In this document: positions 48,606-59,149 of the stretch, piece after piece
How positions within the stretch are numbered: position 1 is the stretch's first letter
How the letters are laid out: each line of letters starts with the position of its first letter
NCBI RefSeq assembly: GCF_019039055.1
Contig: NZ_JAHOPB010000002.1
Location: forward strand, 558,001-622,000
DNA length: 64,000 nucleotides
From: Reyranella humidisoli
GTDB lineage: Bacteria; Pseudomonadota; Alphaproteobacteria; Reyranellales; Reyranellaceae
Direction of reading: 5' to 3'
Notes under the pieces: generated by a model
What the model was told of the DNA's origin: nothing
The model's input: only the letters and a program-made list of their open reading frames with translations
Databases searched by the model: none
Program-made: the position numbers and the translations under genes

Positions 48606-50786
48606 ATGATTCGTCAGTTTGAACTCGTCGAGCGCGTACAAGCCTACGATCCGGATGCGGACGAGGACGTGCTCAACCGCGCCTACGTGTATGGGCTGAA
48701 GAAGCACGGCAACCAGCTGCGCGCCTCAGGCGACCCGTATTTCTCCCATCCCGTGGAAGTCGCCGGCATCCTGGCCGAGATGCGGCTCGACACCGCCTCG
48801 ATCGTGACCGGCCTGCTGCACGACACTCTCGAGGACACCGACGCCACCCGCGACGAGATTGCCGGCATGTTCGGCGAGGACATTGCGCGGCTGGTCGACG
48901 GCGTCACCAAGCTCTCCCGCCTGGAGATCCAGTCCGAGAGCACCAAGGAAGCCGAGAACCTGCGCAAGCTGGTGCTGGCCATGTCGTCGGACATCCGCGT
49001 GCTTCTCGTGAAGCTCGCCGACCGGCTGCACAACATGCGCACGTTGCATCACATCAAGGAGCCCGCGCGGCGCCGGCGCATCGCGCGCGAGACCATGGAC
49101 CTCTACGCGCCGCTGGCCTCGCGCATCGGCATGGAGAAGGTCAAGCGCGAGCTGGAGGAGCTGGCCTTCGGCGAGCTCAATCCGGATGGCCGGACGTCGG
49201 TGCTGGCGCGTCAGGGCTACCTGCGCGAGCGCGGCGACAAGCTGGTACCGCAAATCGAGGTCGAGCTGGTCAAGACGTTGAAGGAGGGTGGCCTCGATGC
49301 CCAGGTGTCGGGCCGCGAGAAGACACCCTATTCGATCTGGCGCAAGATGCAGACGAAGAACGTGTCGTTCGAGCAGCTCGCCGACATCATGGCCTTCCGC
49401 ATCATCGTCGCGGACGTCGCGCAGTGTTACCAGGCGCTGGGCCTGCTCCACGGCAAGTATCAAGTGCTGCCGCAGCGCTTCAAGGACTATATCTCGGTTC
49501 CCAAGCCCAACGGTTACCGCTCGCTCCATACCGGCGTGATCGGACCCCTTGGCCAGCGAATCGAGATCCAGATCCGCACCGAGGAGATGCAGGACCAGGC
49601 CGAGCGCGGCGTCGCCGCGCACTGGATCTACAAGCAGGGCGGGCCGTCGACCGACGCGCCGCAATATGCCTGGCTGCGCAGCCTCATGGACATTCTGGAC
49701 AAGGCGCCGAACGCCGAGGAGTTCCTCGAGCACACCAAGCTCGAGATGTTCCAGGACCAGGTCTTCTGCTTCACGCCCAAGGGCAAGCTGATCGCCCTGC
49801 CGCGCGGCGCGACGCCGATCGACTTCGCCTATGCCGTCCACAGCCAGGTGGGCGACACCTGCGTCGGCGCAAAGATCAACGGCCGCATGCTGCCGCTGCG
49901 CACGCAGCTCTCGAACGGCGACCAGGTCGACATCATCACGTCGAAGGCGCAGACGCCGTCGCCGACCTGGGAGCGCTTCGTCGTCACCGGCAAGGCCAAG
50001 GCCGCGATCCGGCGTTTCATCCGCACACGGCAGCGCGAGCAGTACATCCAGCTCGGCAAGTCGCTGCTCGACAAGGCCTTTCACGAAGAAGGCTACGAGG
50101 TCACGGAAAAGGGCCTCGACGGGGTGCGGATCAACTTCAAGCAGGCTTCGGTGGACGACCTCGTCGCGACGGTCGGCGCGGGCCTGGTCGGCGCGCGCGA
50201 AGTCCTGACGGCGGTCTATCCCGGACTGAAGCAGCCCCGCAAAGGCGGTGCCGACGTGGTGCCGATCTCGCGTGCCCGTGCCAAGACCGGCAAATCCGGC
50301 GAAGGCGCGCGCGGGGGCAAGCCGGAGGATGGCAAGATCGCCATCCGCGGTCTCATTCCCGGCATGGCGCTGCACTTCGCGCGCTGCTGCCATCCGCTTC
50401 CCGGAGACCGCATCGTCGGCATCATCACGACGGGCAAAGGCGTCACGATCCACACGATCGATTGCGCCACGCTCGAGAGTTTTTCCGAGGCACCGGAGCG
50501 CTGGATCGATGTCGGCTGGGATTCCGCGAACGACGGCGATGGCGGCGTCTACACCGGACGGCTCAAGGTCACCGTCGCCAACCAGCCCGGCAGCCTGTCG
50601 AGCCTGTCGACGGTGATCGCCCGGCACGAGGGCAACATCTCCAACCTGCGCATCGTCAACCGGTCGATGGATTTCTTCGACATGGTGATCGACATCGAGG
50701 TCGCCGACGTGAAGCATCTCGCCGACATCACGGCCGCCCTGCGCGCCACGCCCGCCATCAACGCCGTCGAACGCGCCCGCAATTGA
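48606..50786 (+). CDS. rsh: Bifunctional (p)ppGpp synthetase/hydrolase (Rsh, RelA/SpoT)
   Basis: 726 residues from the ATG at 48606; a GTG at 48597 lies inside the -10/palindrome. HD hydrolase with HDTLEDT at residues 72-78 is intact, so ppGpp degradation is expected. The synthetase domain (about 230-340) has GREKTPYSIWRKM, and RFKDYISVPKPNGYRSLHT. TGS (about 385-450), helical/ZFD (ARCCHPLPGD near 595) and ACT (about 645-720) domains complete it. It is the only Rsh seen. Located after rpoZ, as usual. An unusual palindrome lies against its start. Confidence 0.96.
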   Translation: MIRQFELVERVQAYDPDADEDVLNRAYVYGLKKHGNQLRASGDPYFSHPVEVAGILAEMRLDTASIVTGLLHDTLEDTDATRDEIAGMFGEDIARLVDGVTKLSRLEIQSESTKEAENLRKLVLAMSSDIRVLLVKLADRLHNMRTLHHIKEPARRRRIARETMDLYAPLASRIGMEKVKRELEELAFGELNPDGRTSVLARQGYLRERGDKLVPQIEVELVKTLKEGGLDAQVSGREKTPYSIWRKMQTKNVSFEQLADIMAFRIIVADVAQCYQALGLLHGKYQVLPQRFKDYISVPKPNGYRSLHTGVIGPLGQRIEIQIRTEEMQDQAERGVAAHWIYKQGGPSTDAPQYAWLRSLMDILDKAPNAEEFLEHTKLEMFQDQVFCFTPKGKLIALPRGATPIDFAYAVHSQVGDTCVGAKINGRMLPLRTQLSNGDQVDIITSKAQTPSPTWERFVVTGKAKAAIRRFIRTRQREQYIQLGKSLLDKAFHEEGYEVTEKGLDGVRINFKQASVDDLVATVGAGLVGAREVLTAVYPGLKQPRKGGADVVPISRARAKTGKSGEGARGGKPEDGKIAIRGLIPGMALHFARCCHPLPGDRIVGIITTGKGVTIHTIDCATLESFSEAPERWIDVGWDSANDGDGGVYTGRLKVTVANQPGSLSSLSTVIARHEGNISNLRIVNRSMDFFDMVIDIEVADVKHLADITAALRATPAINAVERARN

Positions 50787-50821
50787 CGGCTTCCCCAATC
50801 CTCCTTCCGCGAAAGTAGCGT

Positions 50822-51574
50822 ATGTCCGCGCCCAATCACCTGCGCCTCGGCATCAACATCGATCACGTCGCCACGGTACGTAACGCCCGCGGCGGCCATC
50901 TGCCCGATCCCCTGCGCGCCGCGCGCCTCGCCGAGGCCGCCGGGGCCGACGGCATCACGGCGCACCTTCGCGAGGACCGGCGCCACATCGTCGACGCCGA
51001 CATCGAGGGCCTGATGCGCGAGCTGAAGGTGCCGCTCAATTTCGAGATGGCGGCGACCGAGGAGATGGTCGGCATCGCGCTGCGCCACAGGCCGCACGCC
51101 GCCTGCATCGTGCCGGAGAAGCGCGAGGAGCGGACCACCGAGGGCGGGCTCGACGCCGCCGGTCAGCACAACAACCTGAAGCCGATGATCGCGCGCCTGC
51201 GCGATGCCGGCATCCGCGTCTCGCTGTTCATCGAGGCCGACCCCCGCCAGTTGGAGGCGGCGGTCGCGCTGGGTGCGCCGGTCGTCGAACTGCACACCGG
51301 CCGCTACTGCGAAATCGAGGGGGAGGCCAAGCAGGCCGAGTTGCAGCGGATCGCCAAGGCGGCGGCCCTGTGCGCCCAGCTTGGCCTCGAATGCCATGCC
51401 GGTCATGGGCTGAGCTACGCCGACGTCTCGCCGATCGCGGCCATTCCCGAGGTGCGGGAACTCAATATCGGCCATTTCCTGGTCGGCGAGGCCATTTTCG
51501 TGGGCCTGGAACCGGCGATCCGCGAGATGCGGCGCATCATGGACGCAGCCCGCGCCGGAGGGGCCGCCGCGTGA
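50822..51574 (+). CDS. pdxJ: Pyridoxine 5'-phosphate synthase
   Basis: 250 residues. It condenses 1-deoxyxylulose 5-phosphate with 3-amino-1-hydroxyacetone phosphate. Motifs: [16 protein letters not shown] near residue 9, [15 protein letters not shown] near 44, [10 protein letters not shown] near 71, [15 protein letters not shown] near 97, [10 protein letters not shown] near 158, and [12 protein letters not shown] near 190. Its stop overlaps acpS as GTGA. First gene of the pdxJ-acpS-lepB-rnc-era cluster. Confidence 0.97.
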   Translation: MSAPNHLRLGINIDHVATVRNARGGHLPDPLRAARLAEAAGADGITAHLREDRRHIVDADIEGLMRELKVPLNFEMAATEEMVGIALRHRPHAACIVPEKREERTTEGGLDAAGQHNNLKPMIARLRDAGIRVSLFIEADPRQLEAAVALGAPVVELHTGRYCEIEGEAKQAELQRIAKAAALCAQLGLECHAGHGLSYADVSPIAAIPEVRELNIGHFLVGEAIFVGLEPAIREMRRIMDAARAGGAAA

Positions 51575-51972
51575 TCATCGGTCTCGGCAACGATCTCTGC
51601 GACATCCGGCGCATCGAGAAATCGCTGGAGCGGTTCGGCGAGCGGTTCATCCAGCGTGTCTTCACGGAAACCGAGCAAAAGCGCTCGGAAGGCCGGGCCA
51701 CGCGCGCGGCGAGCTACGCCAAGCGATTTGCGGCCAAGGAAGCCTGCGCCAAGGCACTGGGCACCGGGCTGCGGGCGGGGGTCTTCTGGCGTGACATGGG
51801 CGTGATCAATCTGCGCAGCGGCAAGCCCACAATGGCCCTGACGGGCGGGGCGCTGGCGCGGCTGCAGAAGATCACGCCGGCCGGCATGACTTCGCAAATC
51901 GACCTCAGCATCACGGACGAATACCCGCTCGCCCAGGCCATCGTGATCATTTCGGCGGTGCCCGCGCCATGA
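51571..51972 (+). CDS. acpS: Holo-[acyl-carrier-protein] synthase
   Basis: 133 residues from a GTG at 51571 overlapping the pdxJ stop. It attaches 4'-phosphopantetheine to ACP. The metal-binding Asp is in [15 protein letters not shown] (residue 8) and the second acidic ligand in [16 protein letters not shown] (near 57). Length is normal. A longer upstream open frame is a pdxJ shadow. Confidence 0.95.
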   Translation: MIIGLGNDLCDIRRIEKSLERFGERFIQRVFTETEQKRSEGRATRAASYAKRFAAKEACAKALGTGLRAGVFWRDMGVINLRSGKPTMALTGGALARLQKITPAGMTSQIDLSITDEYPLAQAIVIISAVPAP

Positions 51973-52083
51973 TCCGGAATCGGGTGTCAGCGGGGTCCGG
52001 AAGGGCTCCCATGCCGCGGTCGGGGCGGGAGACAGGGCGTTCGGGCCCTGCTATAGCCCCGGCTTGTTCAAACTGGTACGGCG

Positions 52084-52908
52084 ATGACGGACGTGGCTGA
52101 GCGTCGGAAGCGGGGACAGGAAAAGACTGGCGGATGGGGTGAAACCGTCCGGACGGTTGTCTATGCCGTGCTGATCGCACTGGTCGTGCGGACGTTCGCC
52201 ATAGAGCCCTTCAACATCCCCAGCGGATCGATGATCCCGACCCTTCTGGTCGGCGACTATCTGTTCGTCTCCAAATATTCCTACGGCTACAGCAAGCACT
52301 CGTTCCCGTTTTCGCTTGGCGTATTCTCGGGCCGCATCTTCGGTTCGCCGCCGGAACGCGGGGACGTCGCCGTGTTCAAGTATCCGGGCGACCAGGGCCA
52401 GGGCGTCAACCGCACCGACTACATCAAGCGCATCGTCGGCATGCCGGGCGATCGCATCCAGGTGACGAACGGCCTGCTGCACATCAACGGCGTCGCCGTC
52501 GACCGTCTGAAGGTCGGCGATCACGTGAAAGGGACCAACGGCAGCTATCAGAAGGGCACGCTCTACAGCGAGACGCTGCCCAACGGCCGCCGCTACACCG
52601 TGCTCGAATATCGCGACGACGGCATGGCCGACAACACGCCGGAGTTCCTCGTCCCGGCGAACAGCTACTTTGTCATGGGCGACAATCGCGACGATTCGCT
52701 CGACAGTCGAACGCGGCTGATGTTGCGCGACTTCTCCGGCTCGACGCGCGACCGCGACCAGCTCGGCTGGTACGTGCCGTCCGAGAATCTGGTGGGCCGC
52801 GCGGAGTTCATCTTCTTCTCGCACGATCCGTCGGCCGCAGGCTGGCTGGAGCCATGGAAATGGCCTCAGGCGATACGTTGGAACCGCTTCTTCATGGCAA
52901 TCCACTGA
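52084..52908 (+). CDS. lepB: Signal peptidase I
   Basis: 274 residues. It removes signal peptides at the periplasmic face. One N-terminal transmembrane helix (about residues 22-38) precedes the catalytic Ser in PSGSMIPTL (S49) and the general-base Lys in DYIKRIVGMPGD (near 116). GDNRDDSLDSR near 199 is box E. It uses an ATG and begins 111 nt after acpS. rnc starts inside its last codons. Confidence 0.95.
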   Translation: MTDVAERRKRGQEKTGGWGETVRTVVYAVLIALVVRTFAIEPFNIPSGSMIPTLLVGDYLFVSKYSYGYSKHSFPFSLGVFSGRIFGSPPERGDVAVFKYPGDQGQGVNRTDYIKRIVGMPGDRIQVTNGLLHINGVAVDRLKVGDHVKGTNGSYQKGTLYSETLPNGRRYTVLEYRDDGMADNTPEFLVPANSYFVMGDNRDDSLDSRTRLMLRDFSGSTRDRDQLGWYVPSENLVGRAEFIFFSHDPSAAGWLEPWKWPQAIRWNRFFMAIH

Positions 52909-53612
52909 GTTCGACCGACGTCGATCTGACGGCGCTGTCGAAGGGTGTGGGCCATTTGTTCGTGCGCCCCGAGTTGGCGGCGGAGGCGCTTACCCATCGC
53001 AGCGCCCTCGACCGACAGCCCGAACTGAAGGCGGCGTTCCCGAACGGCAACGAACGGCTGGAATTCCTGGGCGACCGGGTGCTGTCGCTTGCGATGGCCG
53101 ATGTTCTCTTGCGCCGTTTTCCGCAGGAACGGGAAGGCGAACTGGCCCGCCGCCACGCCGCCCTGGTGCGGGCCGAGACGCTGGTGGAGATCGCCGCGGC
53201 GATCGGGCTGGGCAGCCATCTGCGGCTGGGTGATTCCGAGCGCGCCCACGGCAACAGCGTGAAGCCCAACATCCTGGCAGACGCGCTCGAAGCCTTGCTG
53301 GGTGCCATCTTCCTCGATGCCGGTCTGCCGGCCGCGGCAGCGAGCGTCGAGTTTCTGTGGGGCGAGCGCCTGAACAGTCAGGCGGCGGCTCCGCGCGACC
53401 CGAAGACTGCGCTTCAGGAATGGGCACAGGCCCGCCGCCTGCCATTGCCGGCCTATCGTGAGGTCGACCGGGAAGGCCCGCCGCATGAGCCTGTATTCGT
53501 CGTCGACGTGGCCATCAAGGGACACGATCCCGCACAGGGCCGCGGCGGCAGCAAGCGCGAGGCCGAGCGGCTGGCCGCCATGACATTGTTGGAAAGGTTG
53601 GAAAAGGCATGA
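52860..53612 (+). CDS. rnc: Ribonuclease III
   Basis: 250 residues from the ATG at 52860, chosen because GGAG at 52848-52851 is 8 nt upstream; an ATG at 52854 is possible. Either way it overlaps lepB by about 50 nt. It cleaves dsRNA. The catalytic signature is NERLEFLGDRVL near residue 62 (Arg in place of the common Ser, not unusual), with ADALEALLGAIFLDAG near 141. The C-terminal dsRBD has KTALQEWAQ and GRGGSKREAERLAAMTLLERL. The stop overlaps era as ATGA. Confidence 0.94.
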   Translation: MASGDTLEPLLHGNPLSSTDVDLTALSKGVGHLFVRPELAAEALTHRSALDRQPELKAAFPNGNERLEFLGDRVLSLAMADVLLRRFPQEREGELARRHAALVRAETLVEIAAAIGLGSHLRLGDSERAHGNSVKPNILADALEALLGAIFLDAGLPAAAASVEFLWGERLNSQAAAPRDPKTALQEWAQARRLPLPAYREVDREGPPHEPVFVVDVAIKGHDPAQGRGGSKREAERLAAMTLLERLEKA

Positions 53613-54541
53613 GCACGCCTGCAACGCGGGCCGGGTTTGTCGCCGTCGTCGGCGCGCCGAACGCTGGAAAATCGACGCTGGTGAACGGGCTGGTCGGTTC
53701 CAAGGTCAGCATCGTGTCGCCCAAGGTGCAAACGACGCGCATGCGCGTGATCGGCATCGCCATGGCCGACATTCCCGACACGGGAGAGGGCGCATCCCGG
53801 GCGCAGGTCATTCTGGTCGACACGCCCGGCATCTTCCGTGTCGCCAAGCGCCGACTGGAGCGCGCCATGGTCGCTGCCGCCTGGCAGGGCGCCGACGATG
53901 CCGATCTGGTGGCGCTGGTCGTCGATGCGGAGCGCGGCATCGGGCAGGAGACGAAGGCGATCGCCGAGCGGCTGAAGGACTCGAAGACGCCACGCATCCT
54001 GGTCCTGAACAAGATCGATCTGGTGGCCCGCGAGACGCTGCTGTCGCTTACGGCCGAGTTGAACGCGATCGTGCCGTTCGAGCGCACCTTCATGGTGAGC
54101 GCGCTCAAGGCCGATGGTGTCGGCGACCTGCTGGCCGCCTTCGCGCTCGCCGTGCCGGCCGGGCCCTTCCTCTACCCGGAGGATCAGGCCGCCGACCTGC
54201 CTTTGCGCCTTCTGGCCGCCGAGGTGACGCGCGAGCAGGTGTTCCTGCAGCTTCACCAGGAACTGCCCTACGAGGCGGCGGTCGAAACCGAGAAGTGGGA
54301 AGACCGGCCCGACGGCAGCGTGCGGGTTGAACAGATCATCTACGTTCAGCGCGAGGGCCAGCGCGCGATCTTCCTCGGCAAGGGTGGCGCCCGCATCAAG
54401 CAGATCGGCGCGCGCGCGCGTCATGAGCTCTCCCAGATGCTGGAGCGCCAGGTTCATCTCTTCCTGCACGTGAAGGTGAGCGAGCGCTGGGCCGAAGACC
54501 CGTCGCACTACCGCACGATCGGCCTCGACTATCAGTCCTGA
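53609..54541 (+). CDS. era: GTPase Era
   Basis: 310 residues. It assists 30S assembly by binding the 3' end of 16S rRNA. G1 GAPNAGKST (residues about 13-21), G3 DTPGI near 72, G4 NKID near 133, then a C-terminal KH domain with GKGGARIKQIGARARHELSQML. Its start overlaps the rnc stop by 4 nt. Its stop overlaps the convergent phoD stop by 10 nt, so phoD interrupts the usual era-recO adjacency. Confidence 0.96.
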   Translation: MSTPATRAGFVAVVGAPNAGKSTLVNGLVGSKVSIVSPKVQTTRMRVIGIAMADIPDTGEGASRAQVILVDTPGIFRVAKRRLERAMVAAAWQGADDADLVALVVDAERGIGQETKAIAERLKDSKTPRILVLNKIDLVARETLLSLTAELNAIVPFERTFMVSALKADGVGDLLAAFALAVPAGPFLYPEDQAADLPLRLLAAEVTREQVFLQLHQELPYEAAVETEKWEDRPDGSVRVEQIIYVQREGQRAIFLGKGGARIKQIGARARHELSQMLERQVHLFLHVKVSERWAEDPSHYRTIGLDYQS

Positions 54542-56091
54542 GCTGGCGCGAGATCGAGCGAATGGATGACGGCGCCGGTGGCGTCGCGGTGGCTGACTGT
54601 CATCACGCCTGAGCGGCCGTCGATCTTCACATGCCCGAAATGGCACGAGCCTTCGAGCGGCGAGAGGTCGAAGCGGCCGGTCGGCGGGACCTTCTGGAAG
54701 ACCACCTGCGGTCCGAACGTGCCGTCGAGCGCGTTGGGGCCGAAGCCGCCCGCGCAGAGCGGGCCCGAGACGAACTCGTAGAACGGCGTAAAGTCGGCGA
54801 AGGCGGCGCGCGCGGGATCGTAACGATGGGTGGCGGGATAATGTACGTCGGCCGTGATCCAGTGCACGTTGCGGATGTCTTCGCGCTTGATGAACGACAG
54901 GAGGTCGGCGACCTCCAGTTCGCGTCCCAGCGGTGGACCATCGTCGGCATTGGCGACGGCCTCGAAACCTGACTTGCGGCGCCAGTCGTCGTAGACGACG
55001 AGACCGAGCGGCATGTCTGCAGCCACGATCTTCCAGGTTGCGGTCGAGGCCTTCAGCGCCTGCTTCAGCCAGATGATCTGCTCGATGCCGAGGAACGCCG
55101 TGTTCGGGCCGGCGGATGCCTGCCGGTTCGGGCCGTTCGGCGCGCGAAAGCTCCGCATGTCGAGGCGGAAGAGGTCGAGGCGGGGACCGAACGAGAATTT
55201 TCGGAACAGGCGCATCGTCCCGTCGAGCCCGTCGGCCAGCGGCATGAACTCGCGAAAGGCGCGCTCGGCCTTCTGCGCCAGCACGCCCACGCTCTTTTCC
55301 CGGTAGCGGGGATCCTCGTCGAGCCGGCGCTCCCAGTACCAGTTGTCGAGCACGTCGTGATCGTCCCACAGGGCGATCATCGGGACCTCGGCGTTGAAGC
55401 GGCGGAGATTGTCGTCGAGGAAGTTGTAGAGGTGGTTGCCGCGGAAGTCGTCGAGGGTCTCGGCGACTTTCGACTTCGCCTCGGTGATGACGTTCTTCCA
55501 GATGCGGCCATCCGGCAGTTTCTTCTCGGGCGACAGCGGATCGTCGGCGTAGATCGTGTCCCCGCAATGCACGAAGAAGTCGGGCGCCAGCGACCGCATC
55601 GTCTCGTAGATCGTCATGCCGCCGACCTCGGGGTTGATGCCCCAACCCTGGCCGACCGTATCGGCCGACCAGACGAAGCTCAGGTCGCTCTGGATGGCCG
55701 AAGGAGTCCGGAATCGCCCCGTCACCCAATCGCTCGTCGCATTGTTGTCGGCGAGGTTTTCATAGGCAATGCGATAGAAAACCGTCTGGCCTTGCGGCAG
55801 GCCGGTCAGGCGCAGTCGCGACGTGTAGCCGGTTTCGTCGAAGGCCGTCGGTCCATGGAGGCGGGTCGCACCGGCAAAGCTCTCTGTCGTCGCATACTCG
55901 ACGATCATGCGCGCCGGCCGGTCGGACCGGCTCCACAGGGTCGCGCCATCGCCGCCGACGTCGCCAGTCTGCACGCCCTGCAGCAGGCGCGGGCGGCTGG
56001 CGGATCCGGTCTGGGCAAAGACACGATGGGGCAGGGTGGCGAACGCGCCTGCTCCGAGCATCGCCCGCCGCCGAAATCCTGATTTGGTCAC
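54532..56091 (-). CDS. phoD: PhoD-like alkaline phosphatase D family protein, Tat-exported
   Basis: 519 residues from a GTG at 56091 (VTKSGFRRRAMLG), preferred because a more distal start at 56157 would run into recO. FRRRAMLGAGAFA is a Tat signal; cleavage is near FAQTG. PhoD phosphodi- and monoesterases bind Fe and Ca. Metal and active-site motifs: VHCGDTIYADDPLSP near 178, ALWDDHDVLDNWYWERR near 255, and WITADVHYPATHRYD near 420. It lies between era and recO on the opposite strand, diverging from recO by 43 nt. No Pho-box search was possible by eye. Confidence 0.88.
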   Translation of the reverse strand: MTKSGFRRRAMLGAGAFATLPHRVFAQTGSASRPRLLQGVQTGDVGGDGATLWSRSDRPARMIVEYATTESFAGATRLHGPTAFDETGYTSRLRLTGLPQGQTVFYRIAYENLADNNATSDWVTGRFRTPSAIQSDLSFVWSADTVGQGWGINPEVGGMTIYETMRSLAPDFFVHCGDTIYADDPLSPEKKLPDGRIWKNVITEAKSKVAETLDDFRGNHLYNFLDDNLRRFNAEVPMIALWDDHDVLDNWYWERRLDEDPRYREKSVGVLAQKAERAFREFMPLADGLDGTMRLFRKFSFGPRLDLFRLDMRSFRAPNGPNRQASAGPNTAFLGIEQIIWLKQALKASTATWKIVAADMPLGLVVYDDWRRKSGFEAVANADDGPPLGRELEVADLLSFIKREDIRNVHWITADVHYPATHRYDPARAAFADFTPFYEFVSGPLCAGGFGPNALDGTFGPQVVFQKVPPTGRFDLSPLEGSCHFGHVKIDGRSGVMTVSHRDATGAVIHSLDLAPAQD

Positions 56092-56134
56092 GGCCCAACC
56101 TAGCGCGATTTCCGCGGACGCGGCATACAAGCCT

Positions 56135-56851
56135 ATGGACTGGAGCGACGAAGGCATCGTGCTCGCGGCGCGGGCTCACGGGGAAACCGGCCTCGTCGTG
56201 TCGTTGCTGACGCGCGAGCATGGACGCCATTCGGGCTTCGTGCCGGGTGGCATCTCGCGCCGCGCCCGTCCGGTCTGGCAATCCGGCAACCTGGTCGAGG
56301 TCGGCTGGCGGGGGCGACTTCCCGAGCAACTCGGCAATTACTCGGGCGAACTGCGCGAGCCGCATGCGGCACGCGCAATGGACGATGCCACCGAGCTGGC
56401 GGGGCTGGCGGCGGCTTGCGCCGTTATCGATGCCGCCTTGCCGGATCGCGAGCCCCATCCGGCCATGTTCGATGGATTCCGGGCCTTCCTGGGCTCGCTC
56501 GGGCATCCGGGATGGCCGACCATTTACGTCCGGCTGGAACTGGGCCTGCTGCAGGAGCTGGGCTTCGGGCTCGACCTGGAGAAATGCGCCGCCACGGGCT
56601 CGACCGACAACCTCGCCTTCGTCTCGCCCCGGACCGGGCGCGCCGTCTGCCGTGAGGCCGCCGGCCCCTACAAGGAGAAGCTGCTGGCCCTCCCGGCATT
56701 TCTATCCACTGGCGGGCTGCCGGCTGATGATGAGGAACTGCGGCAAGGACTCGATCTGACGGGCTTTTTCCTCGAACGGCACGTGTTTTGGCCGCACAAC
56801 AAGCCCTTGCCTCCCGCACGGTCGAGATTTATGGAATCGCTCCAACGCTAG
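56135..56851 (+). CDS. recO: DNA repair protein RecO
   Basis: 238 residues from the ATG at 56135 (MDWSDEGIVLAARAHGE). RecO anneals ssDNA and loads RecA with RecR. The OB-fold N-terminus (GIVLAARAHGETGLVVSLLTREHGR) and the helical C-terminal domain with LELGLLQELGFGLDLEKCAATG are typical. Cysteines of a zinc finger are reduced here. It is separated from era by phoD. parC begins 54 nt downstream. Confidence 0.92.
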   Translation: MDWSDEGIVLAARAHGETGLVVSLLTREHGRHSGFVPGGISRRARPVWQSGNLVEVGWRGRLPEQLGNYSGELREPHAARAMDDATELAGLAAACAVIDAALPDREPHPAMFDGFRAFLGSLGHPGWPTIYVRLELGLLQELGFGLDLEKCAATGSTDNLAFVSPRTGRAVCREAAGPYKEKLLALPAFLSTGGLPADDEELRQGLDLTGFFLERHVFWPHNKPLPPARSRFMESLQR

Positions 56852-56905
56852 AATAATCACGGCCGTGGCTCGAACTGCGGTCCTTACCCCTCGTCAGTCT
56901 GGTCC

Positions 56906-59146
56906 ATGGCAAAGCGCAACAACGTCGTCCAACTGGCCGAGGTAAAGCCGGTGCAATTCGGGCAGGCGCTCTCCGAGCGCTACCTGTCCTATGCGCTGTC
57001 GACCATCATGTCGCGATCGCTGCCGGACGTGCGCGACGGGCTGAAGCCCGTGCACCGCCGCCTGATGTATGCGATGCGCCAGCTCCGGCTCGATCCGAAC
57101 AGCGCCTTCAAGAAGAGCGCCCGCGTCGTCGGCGACGTGATCGGCCAGTATCATCCGCACGGCGACCAGTCGATCTACGACGCGCTGGTGCGCCTCGCCC
57201 AGGAATTCGCCGCGCGCTATCCGCTGATCGAGGGGCAGGGCAACTTCGGCAACATCGACGGCGATAACCCCGCCGCGATGCGTTACACCGAGGCGCGCCT
57301 CACCGAGGTCGCCGAGGCGCTGTTGGGCGGCATTGACGAGAATGCCGTCGACTTCCGGCCCAACTACGACGGCTCGACCGAGGAGCCGATCGTTCTGCCG
57401 GGCGGCTTCCCGAACCTGCTGGCCAATGGCGCGGCCGGCATCGCCGTCGGCATGGCGACATCGATCCCGCCGCACAATGTCGGCGAGCTCTGCGACGCGC
57501 TGCTGCATCTCATCAAGACGCCGAACTCGCGCATCGAGACGCTGGTCGACCTGGTCAAGGGCCCGGACTTCCCGACCGGCGGCATCCTGGTCGAGCCGCG
57601 CGAATCGATCGTCGAGGCCTACAGGACCGGCCGCGGCGCCTTCCGCCTGCGCGCCCGGTGGGAAGTCGAGCAGCTCCCGCGCGGCCAGTACCGCATCGTC
57701 GTCACCCAGATTCCCTATCAGGTGCAGAAGGGCCGGCTGATCGAGCGGATCGCCGAGATCATCAACGCCAAGAAGCTGCCGATCCTCGAGGACGTGCGCG
57801 ACGAATCGGCCGACGACGTGCGTATCGTGCTGGAGCCGAAGACCGGCAACGTCCCGGCCGAGCTGCTGATGGAGCAGCTCTTCAAGCTCAGCGATCTCGA
57901 GACGCGCTTCCCGCTGAACCTCAACGTGCTCGACAAGGACAACACGCCGCGCGTGATGGACCTGCGCGAGGCGCTGCAGGCCTTCCTCGATCACCGGCGC
58001 GAGGTGCTGGTCCGGCGTTCGACCTTCCGGCTGGCCGCGATCGAGCGCCGACTCGAGATCCTCGAAGGCTACCTGATCGCCTATCTGAACCTCGACAAGC
58101 TGATCAAGATCATCCGCGAGGAAGACGAGCCCAAGCCCAAGATGATCAAGGCGTTCGGGCTCACCGACCTGCAGGCCGAGGCGATCCTGAACATGCGGCT
58201 GCGTGCCCTGCGCCGGCTCGAGGAATTCGAGATCCGCGGCGAGCACAAGAAGCTGAGCGGCGAGCGCAAGGACCTCAAGGCCCTTCTGAAGAGCGAAGAG
58301 CTGCAGTGGGATGCGATCGCCGACGAGGTGCGCGAGACCAAGAAGAAGTTCGGCGGCAAGACCGAACTCGGCCGTCGCCGCACCGAGCTGGCCGATGCGC
58401 CGGCCGAGATCGAGCACACGATGGACGATTTCGTCGAGCGCGAGCCGGTGACCATCGTGCTCTCCGAGAAGGGCTGGATCCGCGCCGCCAAGGGCCATCT
58501 CGACGACAAGGCGGCCGGCGAACTGAAATACAAGGAAGGTGATGCGGCGCGCTTTGCCGTTCACGCGCAGTCGACCGACAAGATCCTGGTGTTCGCCACC
58601 AACGGCCGTTTCTACACGCTCGGCTGTGACCGCCTGCCCAGCGCGCGCGGCCATGGCGAGCCGATCCGGCTGATGATCGAACTGGGCAACGACCAGGACA
58701 TCATCCAGCTTGAAGTGCTGAAGGGCGGCCGCAAGTTCCTGGTGGCTTCGGATGCCGGGCGCGGCTTCATCGTGCCCGAAGACGAGGTCGTGGCGCAGAC
58801 CAAGAACGGCAAGGGCGTCCTGAACCTTGCGGACAAGGAGAAGGCGCAGGCTTTCGCCATCGTGCCCGAGGGTGCGAACTCGGTGGCCGTGCTGAGCGAA
58901 GGCCGCAAGCTGCTGATCTTCCCGATCGACCAGGTCCCCGAGATGGGCCGTGGCCGCGGCGTGCTGCTGCAGAAGTCGAAGGGCGACCAGCTGTCGGATG
59001 CACAGGCCTTCGTGCTCTCCGAGGGGCTGCCGTGGGGCAACCGCACCATCCCGGCAGTCGAGCTGAAGTTCTGGCGGGGCGAGCGCGCGCAGGCGGGGCG
59101 CATGCCGGAGAAGGGCTGGCCGCGGGCCAAACGGTTCAAGGACTGA
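56906..59146 (+). CDS. parC: DNA topoisomerase IV subunit A
   Basis: 746 residues. It decatenates chromosomes. N-terminus [33 protein letters not shown] (parts). Catalytic Tyr is Y127 in AMRYTEARL. In the quinolone-determining region [10 protein letters not shown], the positions equivalent to E. coli Ser80 and Glu84 are Gln88 and Asp92, which is natural in this lineage. The C-terminal domain is a partial beta-pinwheel. The C-terminus and length match ParC over GyrA. uppP follows 3 nt later. Confidence 0.95.
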   Translation: MAKRNNVVQLAEVKPVQFGQALSERYLSYALSTIMSRSLPDVRDGLKPVHRRLMYAMRQLRLDPNSAFKKSARVVGDVIGQYHPHGDQSIYDALVRLAQEFAARYPLIEGQGNFGNIDGDNPAAMRYTEARLTEVAEALLGGIDENAVDFRPNYDGSTEEPIVLPGGFPNLLANGAAGIAVGMATSIPPHNVGELCDALLHLIKTPNSRIETLVDLVKGPDFPTGGILVEPRESIVEAYRTGRGAFRLRARWEVEQLPRGQYRIVVTQIPYQVQKGRLIERIAEIINAKKLPILEDVRDESADDVRIVLEPKTGNVPAELLMEQLFKLSDLETRFPLNLNVLDKDNTPRVMDLREALQAFLDHRREVLVRRSTFRLAAIERRLEILEGYLIAYLNLDKLIKIIREEDEPKPKMIKAFGLTDLQAEAILNMRLRALRRLEEFEIRGEHKKLSGERKDLKALLKSEELQWDAIADEVRETKKKFGGKTELGRRRTELADAPAEIEHTMDDFVEREPVTIVLSEKGWIRAAKGHLDDKAAGELKYKEGDAARFAVHAQSTDKILVFATNGRFYTLGCDRLPSARGHGEPIRLMIELGNDQDIIQLEVLKGGRKFLVASDAGRGFIVPEDEVVAQTKNGKGVLNLADKEKAQAFAIVPEGANSVAVLSEGRKLLIFPIDQVPEMGRGRGVLLQKSKGDQLSDAQAFVLSEGLPWGNRTIPAVELKFWRGERAQAGRMPEKGWPRAKRFKD

Positions 59147-59149
59147 AGA

